Shown here in pieces: positions 25,702-33,801 of a stretch of DNA of 36,715 nt (the stretch's first letter is position 1; each line of letters opens with the position of its first letter). The stretch covers positions 1 through 36,715 of the forward strand of contig CANAIR010000019.1 of assembly GCA_947361355.1 (NCBI GenBank). Reading direction: 5' to 3'. The translations under genes and the position numbers were made by a program. This DNA is from an uncultured Clostridium sp. (GTDB lineage: Bacteria > Bacillota > Clostridia > TANB77 > CAG-465). The notes beneath the pieces were generated by a model. The model did not search any database and had not been told where the DNA came from. It was given only the letters and a program-made list of their open reading frames with translations.

Positions 25702-26949
25702 ATGAATCCATTTGAACAAAAGCCATTATGTATTGATGATACAATTATGAACTGGGAAAAACTATACCCCAAATCATATAATAAGTGCGATGTAAACCCT
25801 TATACCAAAACAAGAATTATACTTATGAATGGAACAGAATTTGAAGCTAATTGGTTTTCACATCAGTTTTCAAGAAATTGCAAAAATAATGATATAAGAA
25901 GAGAAATAGCAGTTACAAGACGTATAGAAAAACAACAGCAAATGCTTATACAAAATTTAAAACCAATAAATGAAAATATCTTAGAAACTACTATATCATA
26001 TGAACAATTAGCAGTTGATTTGACTGCAAGACTTGCACAAAACGAACCCGATATTAATGTTAGAAATGCTTTAAATTTTGCGCTTTTAGAAGATTTTGAT
26101 CACCTATACAGATATAGTAATTTACTTGAATTAGAATATAAGATTTTACCTGAAAAATTAGTTGGTAGATATACAGAAATAATGCCTGCAAGACCTACCA
26201 TCTCTCATCATCGTGATCCAAAAGACTCTATAAAATGCTATACATGTAAAGATGCTGAACTTATAACTAAATTAAATGTAAATATAATTACTGCTGCAGA
26301 ACAACAAACTATGAACTATTACATGAATGTTGGAGGATTTTATACATCAGATATTGGAAGAAAACTATACCAAGAAATTGGACTTGTAGAAGAAGACCAT
26401 GTTACTCAATATGGAAGTTTAATCGATCCAACACAAACATGGCTAGAAAATTTATTAATGCACGAGTACACTGAGTGCTATTTATATTATTCATGCTTTA
26501 ATGATGAAACTGATCCCTACATAAAAAAAATCTGGGAAAGATTTTTTGAATTTGAAATTGTTCACTTACATAGAGCATGCGACCTTCTAAAAAAATACGA
26601 AGGTAAAGAATGGCAACAAATTATTCCAAATGGCAACTTTCCAAAATTACTTTGTCTTGGTCCAAATATCGAATATGTACGTGATGTATTAAAAAATACT
26701 GTTAATTTTACTGATGTTAGAGAAAGTTATGCACCTGTATGTGAACTTCCAGAAGATTTTGATTTCTTTACATATCAAAAAATAGTTAACAATGATGTTT
26801 GTCAAGTACCAAGTCACATGATTATAAATGAATATATTTGTAATAAAGGTATTGATTATAGATTTGAAGTTGCTCCAACCCCTATTTTAGAACTTAGAGA
26901 TAGAAAATGTGATAATGTATGTGTAGGAAGACAACCACTTTGCAAATAA
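25702..26949 (+). CDS. large ferritin-like di-iron protein with extra cysteine clusters
   Basis: I recognise the fold pattern, not a named gene. In 415 residues the E / ExxH / E / ExxH order of ferritin-like four-helix bundles can be traced: ALLEDFDHLYR (Glu at about 130), LVEEDHVTQY (ExxH at about 230-233), LMHEYTECYLYY (Glu at about 255) and FEFEIVHLHRAC (ExxH at about 285-288). This predicts a di-iron centre. Two cysteine groups are outside the core: KCYTCK (about 179-182, between the first two helices) and a C-terminal set, KCDNVCVGRQPLCK. The ATG at 25702 starts a good protein, but AAGGAG is 13 bases upstream, so the exact start is uncertain. Oxidase, reductase or iron-handling activity is possible. 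Confidence 0.75.
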   Translation: MNPFEQKPLCIDDTIMNWEKLYPKSYNKCDVNPYTKTRIILMNGTEFEANWFSHQFSRNCKNNDIRREIAVTRRIEKQQQMLIQNLKPINENILETTISYEQLAVDLTARLAQNEPDINVRNALNFALLEDFDHLYRYSNLLELEYKILPEKLVGRYTEIMPARPTISHHRDPKDSIKCYTCKDAELITKLNVNIITAAEQQTMNYYMNVGGFYTSDIGRKLYQEIGLVEEDHVTQYGSLIDPTQTWLENLLMHEYTECYLYYSCFNDETDPYIKKIWERFFEFEIVHLHRACDLLKKYEGKEWQQIIPNGNFPKLLCLGPNIEYVRDVLKNTVNFTDVRESYAPVCELPEDFDFFTYQKIVNNDVCQVPSHMIINEYICNKGIDYRFEVAPTPILELRDRKCDNVCVGRQPLCK

Positions 26950-26979
26950 CTTAGCAATACCTATTTTAAAAAAATAAAA

Positions 26980-27002
26980 GGAGTAGAAAATTAATCTACT
27001 CC
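26980..27002. terminator. bidirectional terminator between convergent genes
   Basis: An 8-bp GC-containing stem, GGAGTAGA/TCTACTCC, has a 7-base loop. T-runs follow on both strands, the plus-strand one overlapping the next gene's stop codon. Confidence 0.82.
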
Positions 27003-27012
27003 CTATTGTTTT

Positions 27013-27978
27013 TTAAACCAAACAAACACCAGCCTTAGCTTCTAAGACTAAAAATCCCTTTGAGAAACATCCGCTTTTTACATCATACTGTGCAGAAGAA
27101 AGATTTGCTGCTTCCATGCTTTCTTTAGAATCCCAATAAAAATTCTCGTACACTTTTATATCTAATTCTTCTTCTTTTAACTCATATTTTACATGAAAAC
27201 TTTTACTGTCACACGCTAACTCCTCTTTAACTTTGTTCTCATTAAAATCAACAAAATCGAATCGGTGTAAATAAAACTTTACATCTTCTAAAGATTTGAA
27301 GTTTTTCTTTAATTTTCTAAGGTAATCTTCAACAGTGTCTGCAACTAAAATCTTTGGCAATATGACTTCTTTATACGACTCAGTAGTAATTAGTTCCTTT
27401 GTAACTTCGCTGTCCTTTACCTGATAGAAAATTACCCAAGTTGCATTTGCCACATTTGCTACACTTTCACCAGCCACTTCCGAAATAATGTTTACTTCAC
27501 CATTAGTAAAGAGATTTGTCTTCACCTGCCCATTATTTATCAGGCTATAATCCTTATTTGGATTTTCTCTTACATATTTGGTAAACTTATGCTTCTTTAA
27601 GAAACAGTTAAACCGATTATCACGGTAGTAAACATACCGTTCATCTATGTTACCTCCAGATAGTCCGATGGTACCACTAAGCTCACCTTTATTTGACGTA
27701 AGATACGTGCTTTTTAGCACCTTTGTTTCAAACGTCTCATTCGTTTCATTTTTTTGAATACGCAATGTAACTATAAGCTTATTTTTTTTGTTAATTACTC
27801 CTCTAACAGAGTGAATACCATCTTGGCACTTCTGAAAACAAAGAGCTTCAATTTCTTCATTCTGTTTTCTAAGAAGCCACCCATTCCCCACTACTTTTTC
27901 GGGTGAAAAGGATTTTACCTCTCCTTCAGCTGAAACAAACTTTCCATTTTTTACAGTTACTTCAAGTGTTTTCTTCAT
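27013..27978 (-). CDS. unknown protein, 321 residues, of distinct base composition
   Basis: Not recognised. It is a soluble-looking, beta-rich protein without signal peptide or membrane helix. It begins MKKTLEVTVKNGKF and has repeated strand patterns such as GVINKKNKLIVTLRIQKNE and YELKEEELDIKVYENFYWD, with five Cys spread along the chain. The ATG at 27978 has an AGAGAGGTAG site upstream. It is a single gene with a terminator shared with the ferritin-like gene. Parts are clearly richer in G+C than the flanks (25 of 60 at 27421-27480 against 9 of 60 at 28141-28200). This could mean transfer or just different codon demand. Confidence 0.78.
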   Translation of the reverse strand: MKKTLEVTVKNGKFVSAEGEVKSFSPEKVVGNGWLLRKQNEEIEALCFQKCQDGIHSVRGVINKKNKLIVTLRIQKNETNETFETKVLKSTYLTSNKGELSGTIGLSGGNIDERYVYYRDNRFNCFLKKHKFTKYVRENPNKDYSLINNGQVKTNLFTNGEVNIISEVAGESVANVANATWVIFYQVKDSEVTKELITTESYKEVILPKILVADTVEDYLRKLKKNFKSLEDVKFYLHRFDFVDFNENKVKEELACDSKSFHVKYELKEEELDIKVYENFYWDSKESMEAANLSSAQYDVKSGCFSKGFLVLEAKAGVCLV

Positions 27979-28101
27979 TTAAACTACCTCTCTTAATATA
28001 TTTTTGTATATTAAAATAACATCATATTAAAATAATTATTCTAATATACTTTACAAGTATTATGTAAATTTTTTTCAATATTTACCAATAAATTTAAAAT
28101 A

Positions 28102-28138
28102 AAAAACTATGAGTAATTTTTTATTACTTATAGTTTTT
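28102..28138 (-). terminator. terminator closing the pdp-def operon
   Basis: A stem of AAAAACTAT and AGTAAT with one irregular pair, a 5-base loop and a T-rich tail on the minus strand. It begins 8 bases past the stop at 28146. Confidence 0.8.
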
Positions 28139-28145
28139 ATATTTT

Positions 28146-29042
28146 TTATTTTATAACTTCTACATCTTTTATAACTAGTTTTTTATCTTCATTAAGTTTA
28201 AATTTTGTTTTAACTTTACCTGATGTCTTCTCAAGCTCTCCTTTATTACTATAAAGTATATTTTGTATTCCTACAAGTTCTAAATTTTGTTCTTCATCTT
28301 GATTTACTTCAAATTCACAAAACTTATTAGCCATATATGTAAGTCTGTAATTATCTTTATTTACATTTGTATCTTTATAATCAAGTTCAATTTTTTCTTC
28401 CTTTTTAGTAAGATAATCCCTTCCAAAATTATCTAACGATACTACTAGTTTAGTCTCATCTTCCTTTTTAAATTCAGCTTCAATTGTGTACCCACTAAAA
28501 TCAGATGAAAAGCTATCAGCAATTATATTTTTTACTTCGTTTTCTTTTAAATATAGCAAAGCAATATTACCAGTAGAAGTATCTGATACCAATATATAAC
28601 TATTTTCTTTGTCTTTTTTTACCTGTATATTAACATCTGTTCCAAAGGACTTTTTAGTATCATATCTTTTAGTTTCTTTAGTATTTCCATCAATATAATC
28701 TATACAAATATTATTATACATTTCAACATTAGATAGTAATTTTTTCATATCTGTACTTTTAGTTGTATCGTTATCTTCATATTTTTCTTCACCTAAAAGT
28801 ACTACATAATCTTCAGTTCCATCTTTATTAATATCTTCTTTTACAATCTTTATTATCGTTTTATTACCTTGTAAATTTATTTTGTTTTTTAATTCTTTTT
28901 TATATATTTTTGTTTTTCCTATATCTGAATCATAATAACTTTTAAAATAGTAAACAATTAGTCCTAAAGTAGTTAGGAAAATTATTATACTCAATGCAGT
29001 AAATATTTTCTTTTTCATATTTCTTCTATACTTTAATAACAT
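28146..29042 (-). CDS. membrane-anchored extracellular protein of unknown function
   Basis: A 298-residue protein. A basic N-terminus and one membrane helix (about 13-32: IFTALSIIIFLTTLGLIVYY) leave the rest outside. KEDINKDGTEDYVVLLG (about 65-85) resembles the Asp-rich calcium loop of FG-GAP or dockerin-like repeats. The remainder is Lys/Glu/Asp-rich and strand-like. The start at 29042 (ATG) has AAAGGTGG 8 bases upstream; a later ATG at 29018 would give a neater signal anchor but lacks a good site. It starts 16 bases after the def stop and is the last gene of the operon. Function unknown. Confidence 0.78.
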   Translation of the reverse strand: MLLKYRRNMKKKIFTALSIIIFLTTLGLIVYYFKSYYDSDIGKTKIYKKELKNKINLQGNKTIIKIVKEDINKDGTEDYVVLLGEEKYEDNDTTKSTDMKKLLSNVEMYNNICIDYIDGNTKETKRYDTKKSFGTDVNIQVKKDKENSYILVSDTSTGNIALLYLKENEVKNIIADSFSSDFSGYTIEAEFKKEDETKLVVSLDNFGRDYLTKKEEKIELDYKDTNVNKDNYRLTYMANKFCEFEVNQDEEQNLELVGIQNILYSNKGELEKTSGKVKTKFKLNEDKKLVIKDVEVIK

Positions 29043-29058
29043 ATCTAAAACCACCTTT

Positions 29059-29535
29059 TTAGCTATGTTGTATTTTTACATAATCTAAAAATACAACACC
29101 ACTTAAATGATCTACTTCATGTTGAATACACACTGCCTCTATTCCTTTTGCATGTTTAACATGTCTTTTACCATTTAAATCTAAATATTCTACTGTTATT
29201 TTTTCATGTCTTTCAACTTTTTCAAATACATTAGGAAAACTTAAACAACCTTCTTCAACTATAACCATTGATTTCGATCTTGAAGTTATTTTAGGATTAA
29301 CCATAACAACTGGAACTTTTTTAGGTCTTTTTTCATCTATATAACTTACATCATATACTACTAAGGATTTTAACATACCTACTTGACATGCAGCAAGTCC
29401 AATACCATCATTTTCATACATAGTATCTAGCATATCTTGTGCTAATTCTTTTACTTTATCATCTATGTTTTCAATCAACTTTGCTTTTTTTGTTAGTATT
29501 TCATCTTCTCTATATCTTATTTGTCTTATAGCCAT
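29059..29535 (-). CDS. def: peptide deformylase
   Basis: Metalloenzyme that removes the formyl group from nascent N-formyl-Met. In 158 residues all three motifs are intact: GIGLAACQVG (about 44-53), EEGCLSFPN with the metal-ligand Cys at about 97, and QHEVDHLSG with H139, E140 and H143. The size fits the shorter (type 1-like) deformylases. It sits in the ftsK operon, 31 bases after its stop, not next to fmt as in many Firmicutes; fmt is about 24 kb away in the same window. No second def is visible here. Confidence 0.97.
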   Translation of the reverse strand: MAIRQIRYREDEILTKKAKLIENIDDKVKELAQDMLDTMYENDGIGLAACQVGMLKSLVVYDVSYIDEKRPKKVPVVMVNPKITSRSKSMVIVEEGCLSFPNVFEKVERHEKITVEYLDLNGKRHVKHAKGIEAVCIQHEVDHLSGVVFLDYVKIQHS

Positions 29536-29566
29536 ATTTATTTTCCTTTCTATTATTATTTTTTTA

Positions 29567-32194
29567 CTACAATTCTATATTATATCTAGATTTAGATTTA
29601 ACTGAATCATTACTAGCAGCATATTTAGTAGACATATCTACTTGTGCCATTTCAACAGGTACATTATCATATGGTACTTGCGAAATAGACTCACTAACAT
29701 CTTGACTTGTTTGAGAATTGTCATCTTGATCTGATGAATTATTTGCACCCATTTTTAACTCTTGCCATTCAGCCTTTGAAATAAGTACTTGTCTTGGCTT
29801 ACTTCCATCATAGCCTGATATAAGGCCTCTTTCCTCCATTTGGTCAATTATTCTGCCTGCTCTTGAATAGCCAATTTTAAATCTTCTTTGAAGCATTGAA
29901 GCAGATGCACTTCCCATATCTATAACTAAGTCTATTGCATCATTTAATAAAGCGTCTCCACTATCTGCCCCTTCTGAGTCTTCAGAAGAAGATGCTCCAC
30001 CTTTTGCACCTTTACCACCAATATTTGCCTTTTCTATACTTTCCATTATCTCACTACTATATGTTGAATCTGTTGTTTCTTTTATATGTTCAACTATTTT
30101 TTCTATTTCACTTTCTGATACAAAACAACCTTGCACTCTAAGTGGTTTAGTTTCACCAACTGGAAAATATAGCATATCTCCCTTACCAAGTAATTTTTCT
30201 GCACCTGCAGAATCAAGAATTGTTCTAGAGTCTACTTGAGATGAAACTGTAAAAGCTATACGTGAAGGAATATTTGCTTTAATTATACCTGTAATTACAT
30301 CAACAGATGGCCTTTGTGTCGCTATTATAAGGTGCATACCTGCTGCCCTTGCCATTTGTGCAAGTCTACAAATTGCATCTTCTACATCATTTGGTGCTAC
30401 CATCATAAGGTCAGCAAGTTCATCAATTATTATAACAATTTGAGGTAATTTTACTCCTTCTTCTTTTTCTACTACTTTATTATATCCTTTTATATCTTTT
30501 ACACCTTTTGAGGCAAATAAATTATATCTATTTACCATTTCCTGAACTGCCCAGTTTAAAGCACCTGCTGCTTTTTTAGCATCTGTAACAACTGGAATTA
30601 GCAAATGTGGTATACCATTATATCCAGAAAGTTCAACCATCTTTGGATCTATTAACATTAATTTAACTTCACTAGGCTTAGCTTTATAAAGTATTGATAC
30701 AAGTATAGAATTGATACATACACTCTTACCAGAACCTGTTGATCCAGCAACTAAAGTATGTGGCATTTTAGCTATATCTGCAACTACAACTTCTCCTGCA
30801 GCATCTTTTCCAAGAGCAAATGCAACTTTAGAATTATGCTCTGTAAAAGTTTTAGACTCAATAACTTCTCTTAAAGCAACTGATTCTGCAACTCCATTTG
30901 GAACTTCTATACCAACAGCTGCCTTTCCAGGTATAGGAGCTTCAATTCTTATACTTTTTGCCGCAAGATTTAATGCTATATCATCAGATAAATTTACTAT
31001 CTTACTTACCTTTACACCAGTACTTGGAGATAATTCATACCTTGTAACAGTTGGACCCTTAGTAATATTTGTAACTCTTGCTTCTACGCCAAAACTTGCC
31101 AGTGTTTTTTGTAACTTAACTGCTGTTGAATGAATAGCCTTTTTATCAAAAACTTGAGCATCTTTTGGAATATTTAAAAAATCTATTGGAGGAAATTCAT
31201 AATTATCTTCCATTACATGATTTACATGATCTAATGTTAATACCTCTTTTACACTTTTATCCTCTTTTTCTTCCTTTTGCTTTTTAAAAAACTGATCACG
31301 TTGTTGTTTTGCTTGTATTTCAGTTTCACTAGGCTTACCACCCAATTTGTTAAAATCAAATTCTACTTGTTCAGTTCTATCATAATCTAAACTAGCCTCA
31401 GGTGTTTTACTTCCCTTTTCTTTCATTTTTGCTATAAGAGATTTATCAATAATACCTTTTTTAGCTGGTTTAATTAATTTTTCTTCTAACTCTTCTTGAC
31501 ACTCATCTTCAAAATCAAAATCTATATCTTCTTCTAATTTTTCTTTTTTACTAATTACATTATCGTCTTGTCTAAATAATATTGAAATTGCATTAGTAAG
31601 TACATCCATCACATACTCAATACAATTTGAAATAGCATTAAATAATTGTGAAAAAGATATATTAAATATACAAAGAGTTGATATAAATGTTACAGCAACA
31701 AAAAATATTCTACTTGGTAATATTCCTATTAATTTTACAAAAATTGAAGAAATTAAGCCTCCTATTACACCAACAGTTCCAAGATTATACGAGTTAACTA
31801 AATATTTTACAAAATTATCAAACAAACTAAAATCATTTGAAATAAATAATGCTAAAGTAGGTGCAAATAAAGTTGTAATTAAAAGTCCTTTTTTAAATTC
31901 TGACTTTAATATTACCTTTTCATCATTTACAATTGAATACATTCCAATTATTATCATAGTAACTGGTATTAAAAATGTAGCTTTACCAAATATTCCAAAT
32001 GACAATTTTTTTATAAATTCTGCAAAATTTCCAATATTACTAAATGTATAAAATACAAAAAGCATAACTCCAAATACTACTAAAAGACCTCCAATCATAT
32101 CATTTGCAAAAGTCTTAGATTGCTTCTTTGACTTTTTAGATACTCTGCTTCTTTGAGAATTTCTTTTACTTGTAGTTTGTTTCTTTCTTCCCAT
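29567..32194 (-). CDS. ftsK: DNA translocase FtsK/SpoIIIE
   Basis: Septum-located motor that pumps DNA during division or sporulation. In 875 residues: a basic N-terminus, four or so membrane helices (about 35-205), an acidic and charged linker, and then the motor with Walker A GSTGSGKS (about 484-491), the Walker B strand QIVIIIDELADLMM and RIAFTVSSQVDSRTILD. The C-terminal winged-helix gamma domain (MLQRRFKIGYSRAGRIIDQM) reads orienting DNA motifs. The ATG at 32194 has GAGG 6 bases upstream; the in-frame TTG at 32206 is less likely. The sequence does not separate FtsK from SpoIIIE. It belongs to the pdp-rsmD-def operon. Confidence 0.97.
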   Translation of the reverse strand: MGRKKQTTSKRNSQRSRVSKKSKKQSKTFANDMIGGLLVVFGVMLFVFYTFSNIGNFAEFIKKLSFGIFGKATFLIPVTMIIIGMYSIVNDEKVILKSEFKKGLLITTLFAPTLALFISNDFSLFDNFVKYLVNSYNLGTVGVIGGLISSIFVKLIGILPSRIFFVAVTFISTLCIFNISFSQLFNAISNCIEYVMDVLTNAISILFRQDDNVISKKEKLEEDIDFDFEDECQEELEEKLIKPAKKGIIDKSLIAKMKEKGSKTPEASLDYDRTEQVEFDFNKLGGKPSETEIQAKQQRDQFFKKQKEEKEDKSVKEVLTLDHVNHVMEDNYEFPPIDFLNIPKDAQVFDKKAIHSTAVKLQKTLASFGVEARVTNITKGPTVTRYELSPSTGVKVSKIVNLSDDIALNLAAKSIRIEAPIPGKAAVGIEVPNGVAESVALREVIESKTFTEHNSKVAFALGKDAAGEVVVADIAKMPHTLVAGSTGSGKSVCINSILVSILYKAKPSEVKLMLIDPKMVELSGYNGIPHLLIPVVTDAKKAAGALNWAVQEMVNRYNLFASKGVKDIKGYNKVVEKEEGVKLPQIVIIIDELADLMMVAPNDVEDAICRLAQMARAAGMHLIIATQRPSVDVITGIIKANIPSRIAFTVSSQVDSRTILDSAGAEKLLGKGDMLYFPVGETKPLRVQGCFVSESEIEKIVEHIKETTDSTYSSEIMESIEKANIGGKGAKGGASSSEDSEGADSGDALLNDAIDLVIDMGSASASMLQRRFKIGYSRAGRIIDQMEERGLISGYDGSKPRQVLISKAEWQELKMGANNSSDQDDNSQTSQDVSESISQVPYDNVPVEMAQVDMSTKYAASNDSVKSKSRYNIEL

Positions 32195-32232
32195 AAATAT
32201 CCTCAACCTCTATTTCATTATCACTATATTTA

Positions 32233-32670
32233 CTACTTTAATTCTTGTCTATTATTATGAACAACATCTAAAGTCTCTTTTAATATATCTTCTACTTTTT
32301 CTAAAATTGCATCAGCGTAATCACGAGTACCAACACTTATTTCCTTAGATACTTTATTTGCATTTTCTATAATTTCTTCTTTTTGTTCTAATGCTTGCTT
32401 AGTTATAACATGCTCATCAACTAATGTAACAATTTTAGCTTGAGCTTCTTTTATCATTTTTTCTGCTTCAGCTTCTGCATCAGAAATAATTCTTTGTCTT
32501 TCTTCTTTAACCCATTTAGCCTGTTTTAACTCATCTGGTAATTTTAAACGAATATCTTCTAATACTTCTCGAAGTTCATCTATATCTACCATAACTTTAC
32601 TTGAAAAAGGTACTTTTGCACCTGCCTCTATTAATTCCTCTAAATTTTCCAAAAGTGTAAATATCTCCAT
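32233..32670 (-). CDS. coiled-coil protein of the kind annotated as ATPase/ATP synthase B-like
   Basis: A 145-residue cytoplasmic protein with no membrane helix. After a short N-terminus (MEIFTLLENLEELIEAGAKV), a long Glu/Lys/Ala-rich helix runs from about residue 45 to 120 (ERQRIISDAEAEAEKMIKEA), typical of an extended coiled coil. Such proteins next to rsmD in Clostridia are often labelled ATP-synthase B-like, a likeness of composition only. A DivIVA-like or scaffold role is possible. The ATG at 32670 has GGAGG 7 bases upstream, overlapping the rsmD stop, so the two are coupled. The frame is open to 32706 but without a site. Confidence 0.82.
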   Translation of the reverse strand: MEIFTLLENLEELIEAGAKVPFSSKVMVDIDELREVLEDIRLKLPDELKQAKWVKEERQRIISDAEAEAEKMIKEAQAKIVTLVDEHVITKQALEQKEEIIENANKVSKEISVGTRDYADAILEKVEDILKETLDVVHNNRQELK

Positions 32671-32674
32671 AATT

Positions 32675-33259
32675 TTACCTCCACTGATATAAATATAACA
32701 CCACATTGCTATAATACTTTTTATCTACCAATTCTAGATTTTCAAAACTTTCTAATATTCCTTCTTGTTTTTTATTACTTTTATTTGTAAAACTTTTATC
32801 TGTTTCATATATAATTATTCCATTTTCTTTTAATATATTTCCTTTATTTTCAGAAATATACTTTAAAGTATTTATTCCTAAATTACTTTCATAAGGCGGA
32901 TCTAAAAATATAATATCAAATATCATATTCTCTTTTTTAACTTGATTCAAACATTTCAAGTAATCCTTCTTAGTTATTTTAACATAATTTTGTGATTTAG
33001 TCAACTGAGTATTAGATACAATTGTCGATATTGCAAGATTTTTATCATCATTTAACCAAGCAAATTTTGCACCACGGCTTATTGCCTCTAATCCTAAATT
33101 TCCAGTACCAGAAAACAAATCTAGTACATTAGAATCATTAATATATCCATCTATTATACTAAATAGAGCTTCTTTTACTCTATCTAATGTTGGTCTTGTT
33201 TTATCAGTTTTTGGACTATTTAATCTTTTTGCCTTATACTTTCCAGCAATAATTCTCAC
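32675..33259 (-). CDS. rsmD: 16S rRNA (guanine966-N2)-methyltransferase
   Basis: Methylates G966 of 16S rRNA in the small subunit. In 194 residues it shows the start MRIIAGKYKAKRL, TRPTLDRVKEALFSII, the SAM-binding motif VLDLFSGTGNLGLEAISRG (about 45-63) and the catalytic FLDPPY (about 118-123). The ATG at 33259 has AGAAGGTTTA upstream. In many Firmicutes it is followed by coaD; here it leads into a coiled-coil gene and then ftsK. Length and motifs are as expected. Confidence 0.95.
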   Translation of the reverse strand: MRIIAGKYKAKRLNSPKTDKTRPTLDRVKEALFSIIDGYINDSNVLDLFSGTGNLGLEAISRGAKFAWLNDDKNLAISTIVSNTQLTKSQNYVKITKKDYLKCLNQVKKENMIFDIIFLDPPYESNLGINTLKYISENKGNILKENGIIIYETDKSFTNKSNKKQEGILESFENLELVDKKYYSNVVLYLYQWR

Positions 33260-33289
33260 TTTTTAAACCTTCTTTCTAAAACATATTTT

Positions 33290-33775
33290 TTAAATATCTA
33301 AAAAAATGTAATCTGAATTATAATATATTAAAATTTCTTTTATTTTTTTTGGTGAAAAACTAATAGATGCGGTATTTACATTTGGATGAAAACATACTTT
33401 TTCAAAATTTAGTAATTCTTTATCTATAACAAATTTTACTTTTGTATCTGGTTTTAAAATAATATTTAGTATTGATGCACTTCCAGATTTTATACCCAAG
33501 TTTTCAAAAAGTTCTTCATCACTAGCAAAAGAAAGTCTACTCGTATTTAGTTTACTTGCAATTAGTTTTAAATCTGCACGTTTATTAATTTGCAAAGCTA
33601 CTAGAAAATATTTATTTGCTTTTTTATCTTTTAATAATAAATTTTTACAGCACACAGCGCCTTTAAAATCTATCATTTCATGTTCAGTATCAGTTGATTT
33701 AAAAAGTGCTGGATGCAATATTAATTCATATTTTATATCTAATTTTTCAAACAAACTATATACGTCTTTTTCCAT
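33290..33775 (-). CDS. YbaK/ProX-type aminoacyl-tRNA deacylase
   Basis: A 161-residue single-domain editing protein that hydrolyses misacylated tRNA, in the ProXp-ala/PrdX group acting on Ala-tRNA(Pro). Seen: ELILHPALFKSTDTEHEMI, the segment GAVCCKNLLLKDKK with the conserved Lys that binds the 3'-acceptor end, and the C-terminal CFHPNVNTASISFS, matching the FHP-x2-NTA signature of ProX proteins. The ATG at 33775 has AAGGAG 5 bases upstream; an in-frame ATG at 33793 overlaps that site and is rejected. It lies 26 bases after pdp and 30 bases before rsmD. Confidence 0.9.
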   Translation of the reverse strand: MEKDVYSLFEKLDIKYELILHPALFKSTDTEHEMIDFKGAVCCKNLLLKDKKANKYFLVALQINKRADLKLIASKLNTSRLSFASDEELFENLGIKSGSASILNIILKPDTKVKFVIDKELLNFEKVCFHPNVNTASISFSPKKIKEILIYYNSDYIFLDI

Positions 33776-33801
33776 ACTTTCTCCTTTTTTCACATTAATA
33801 C

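Noticed and set aside
30711-31133. 140-codon plus-strand open frame
   Set aside because: Antisense to the conserved motor part of ftsK; its length reflects the codon pattern of the real gene.
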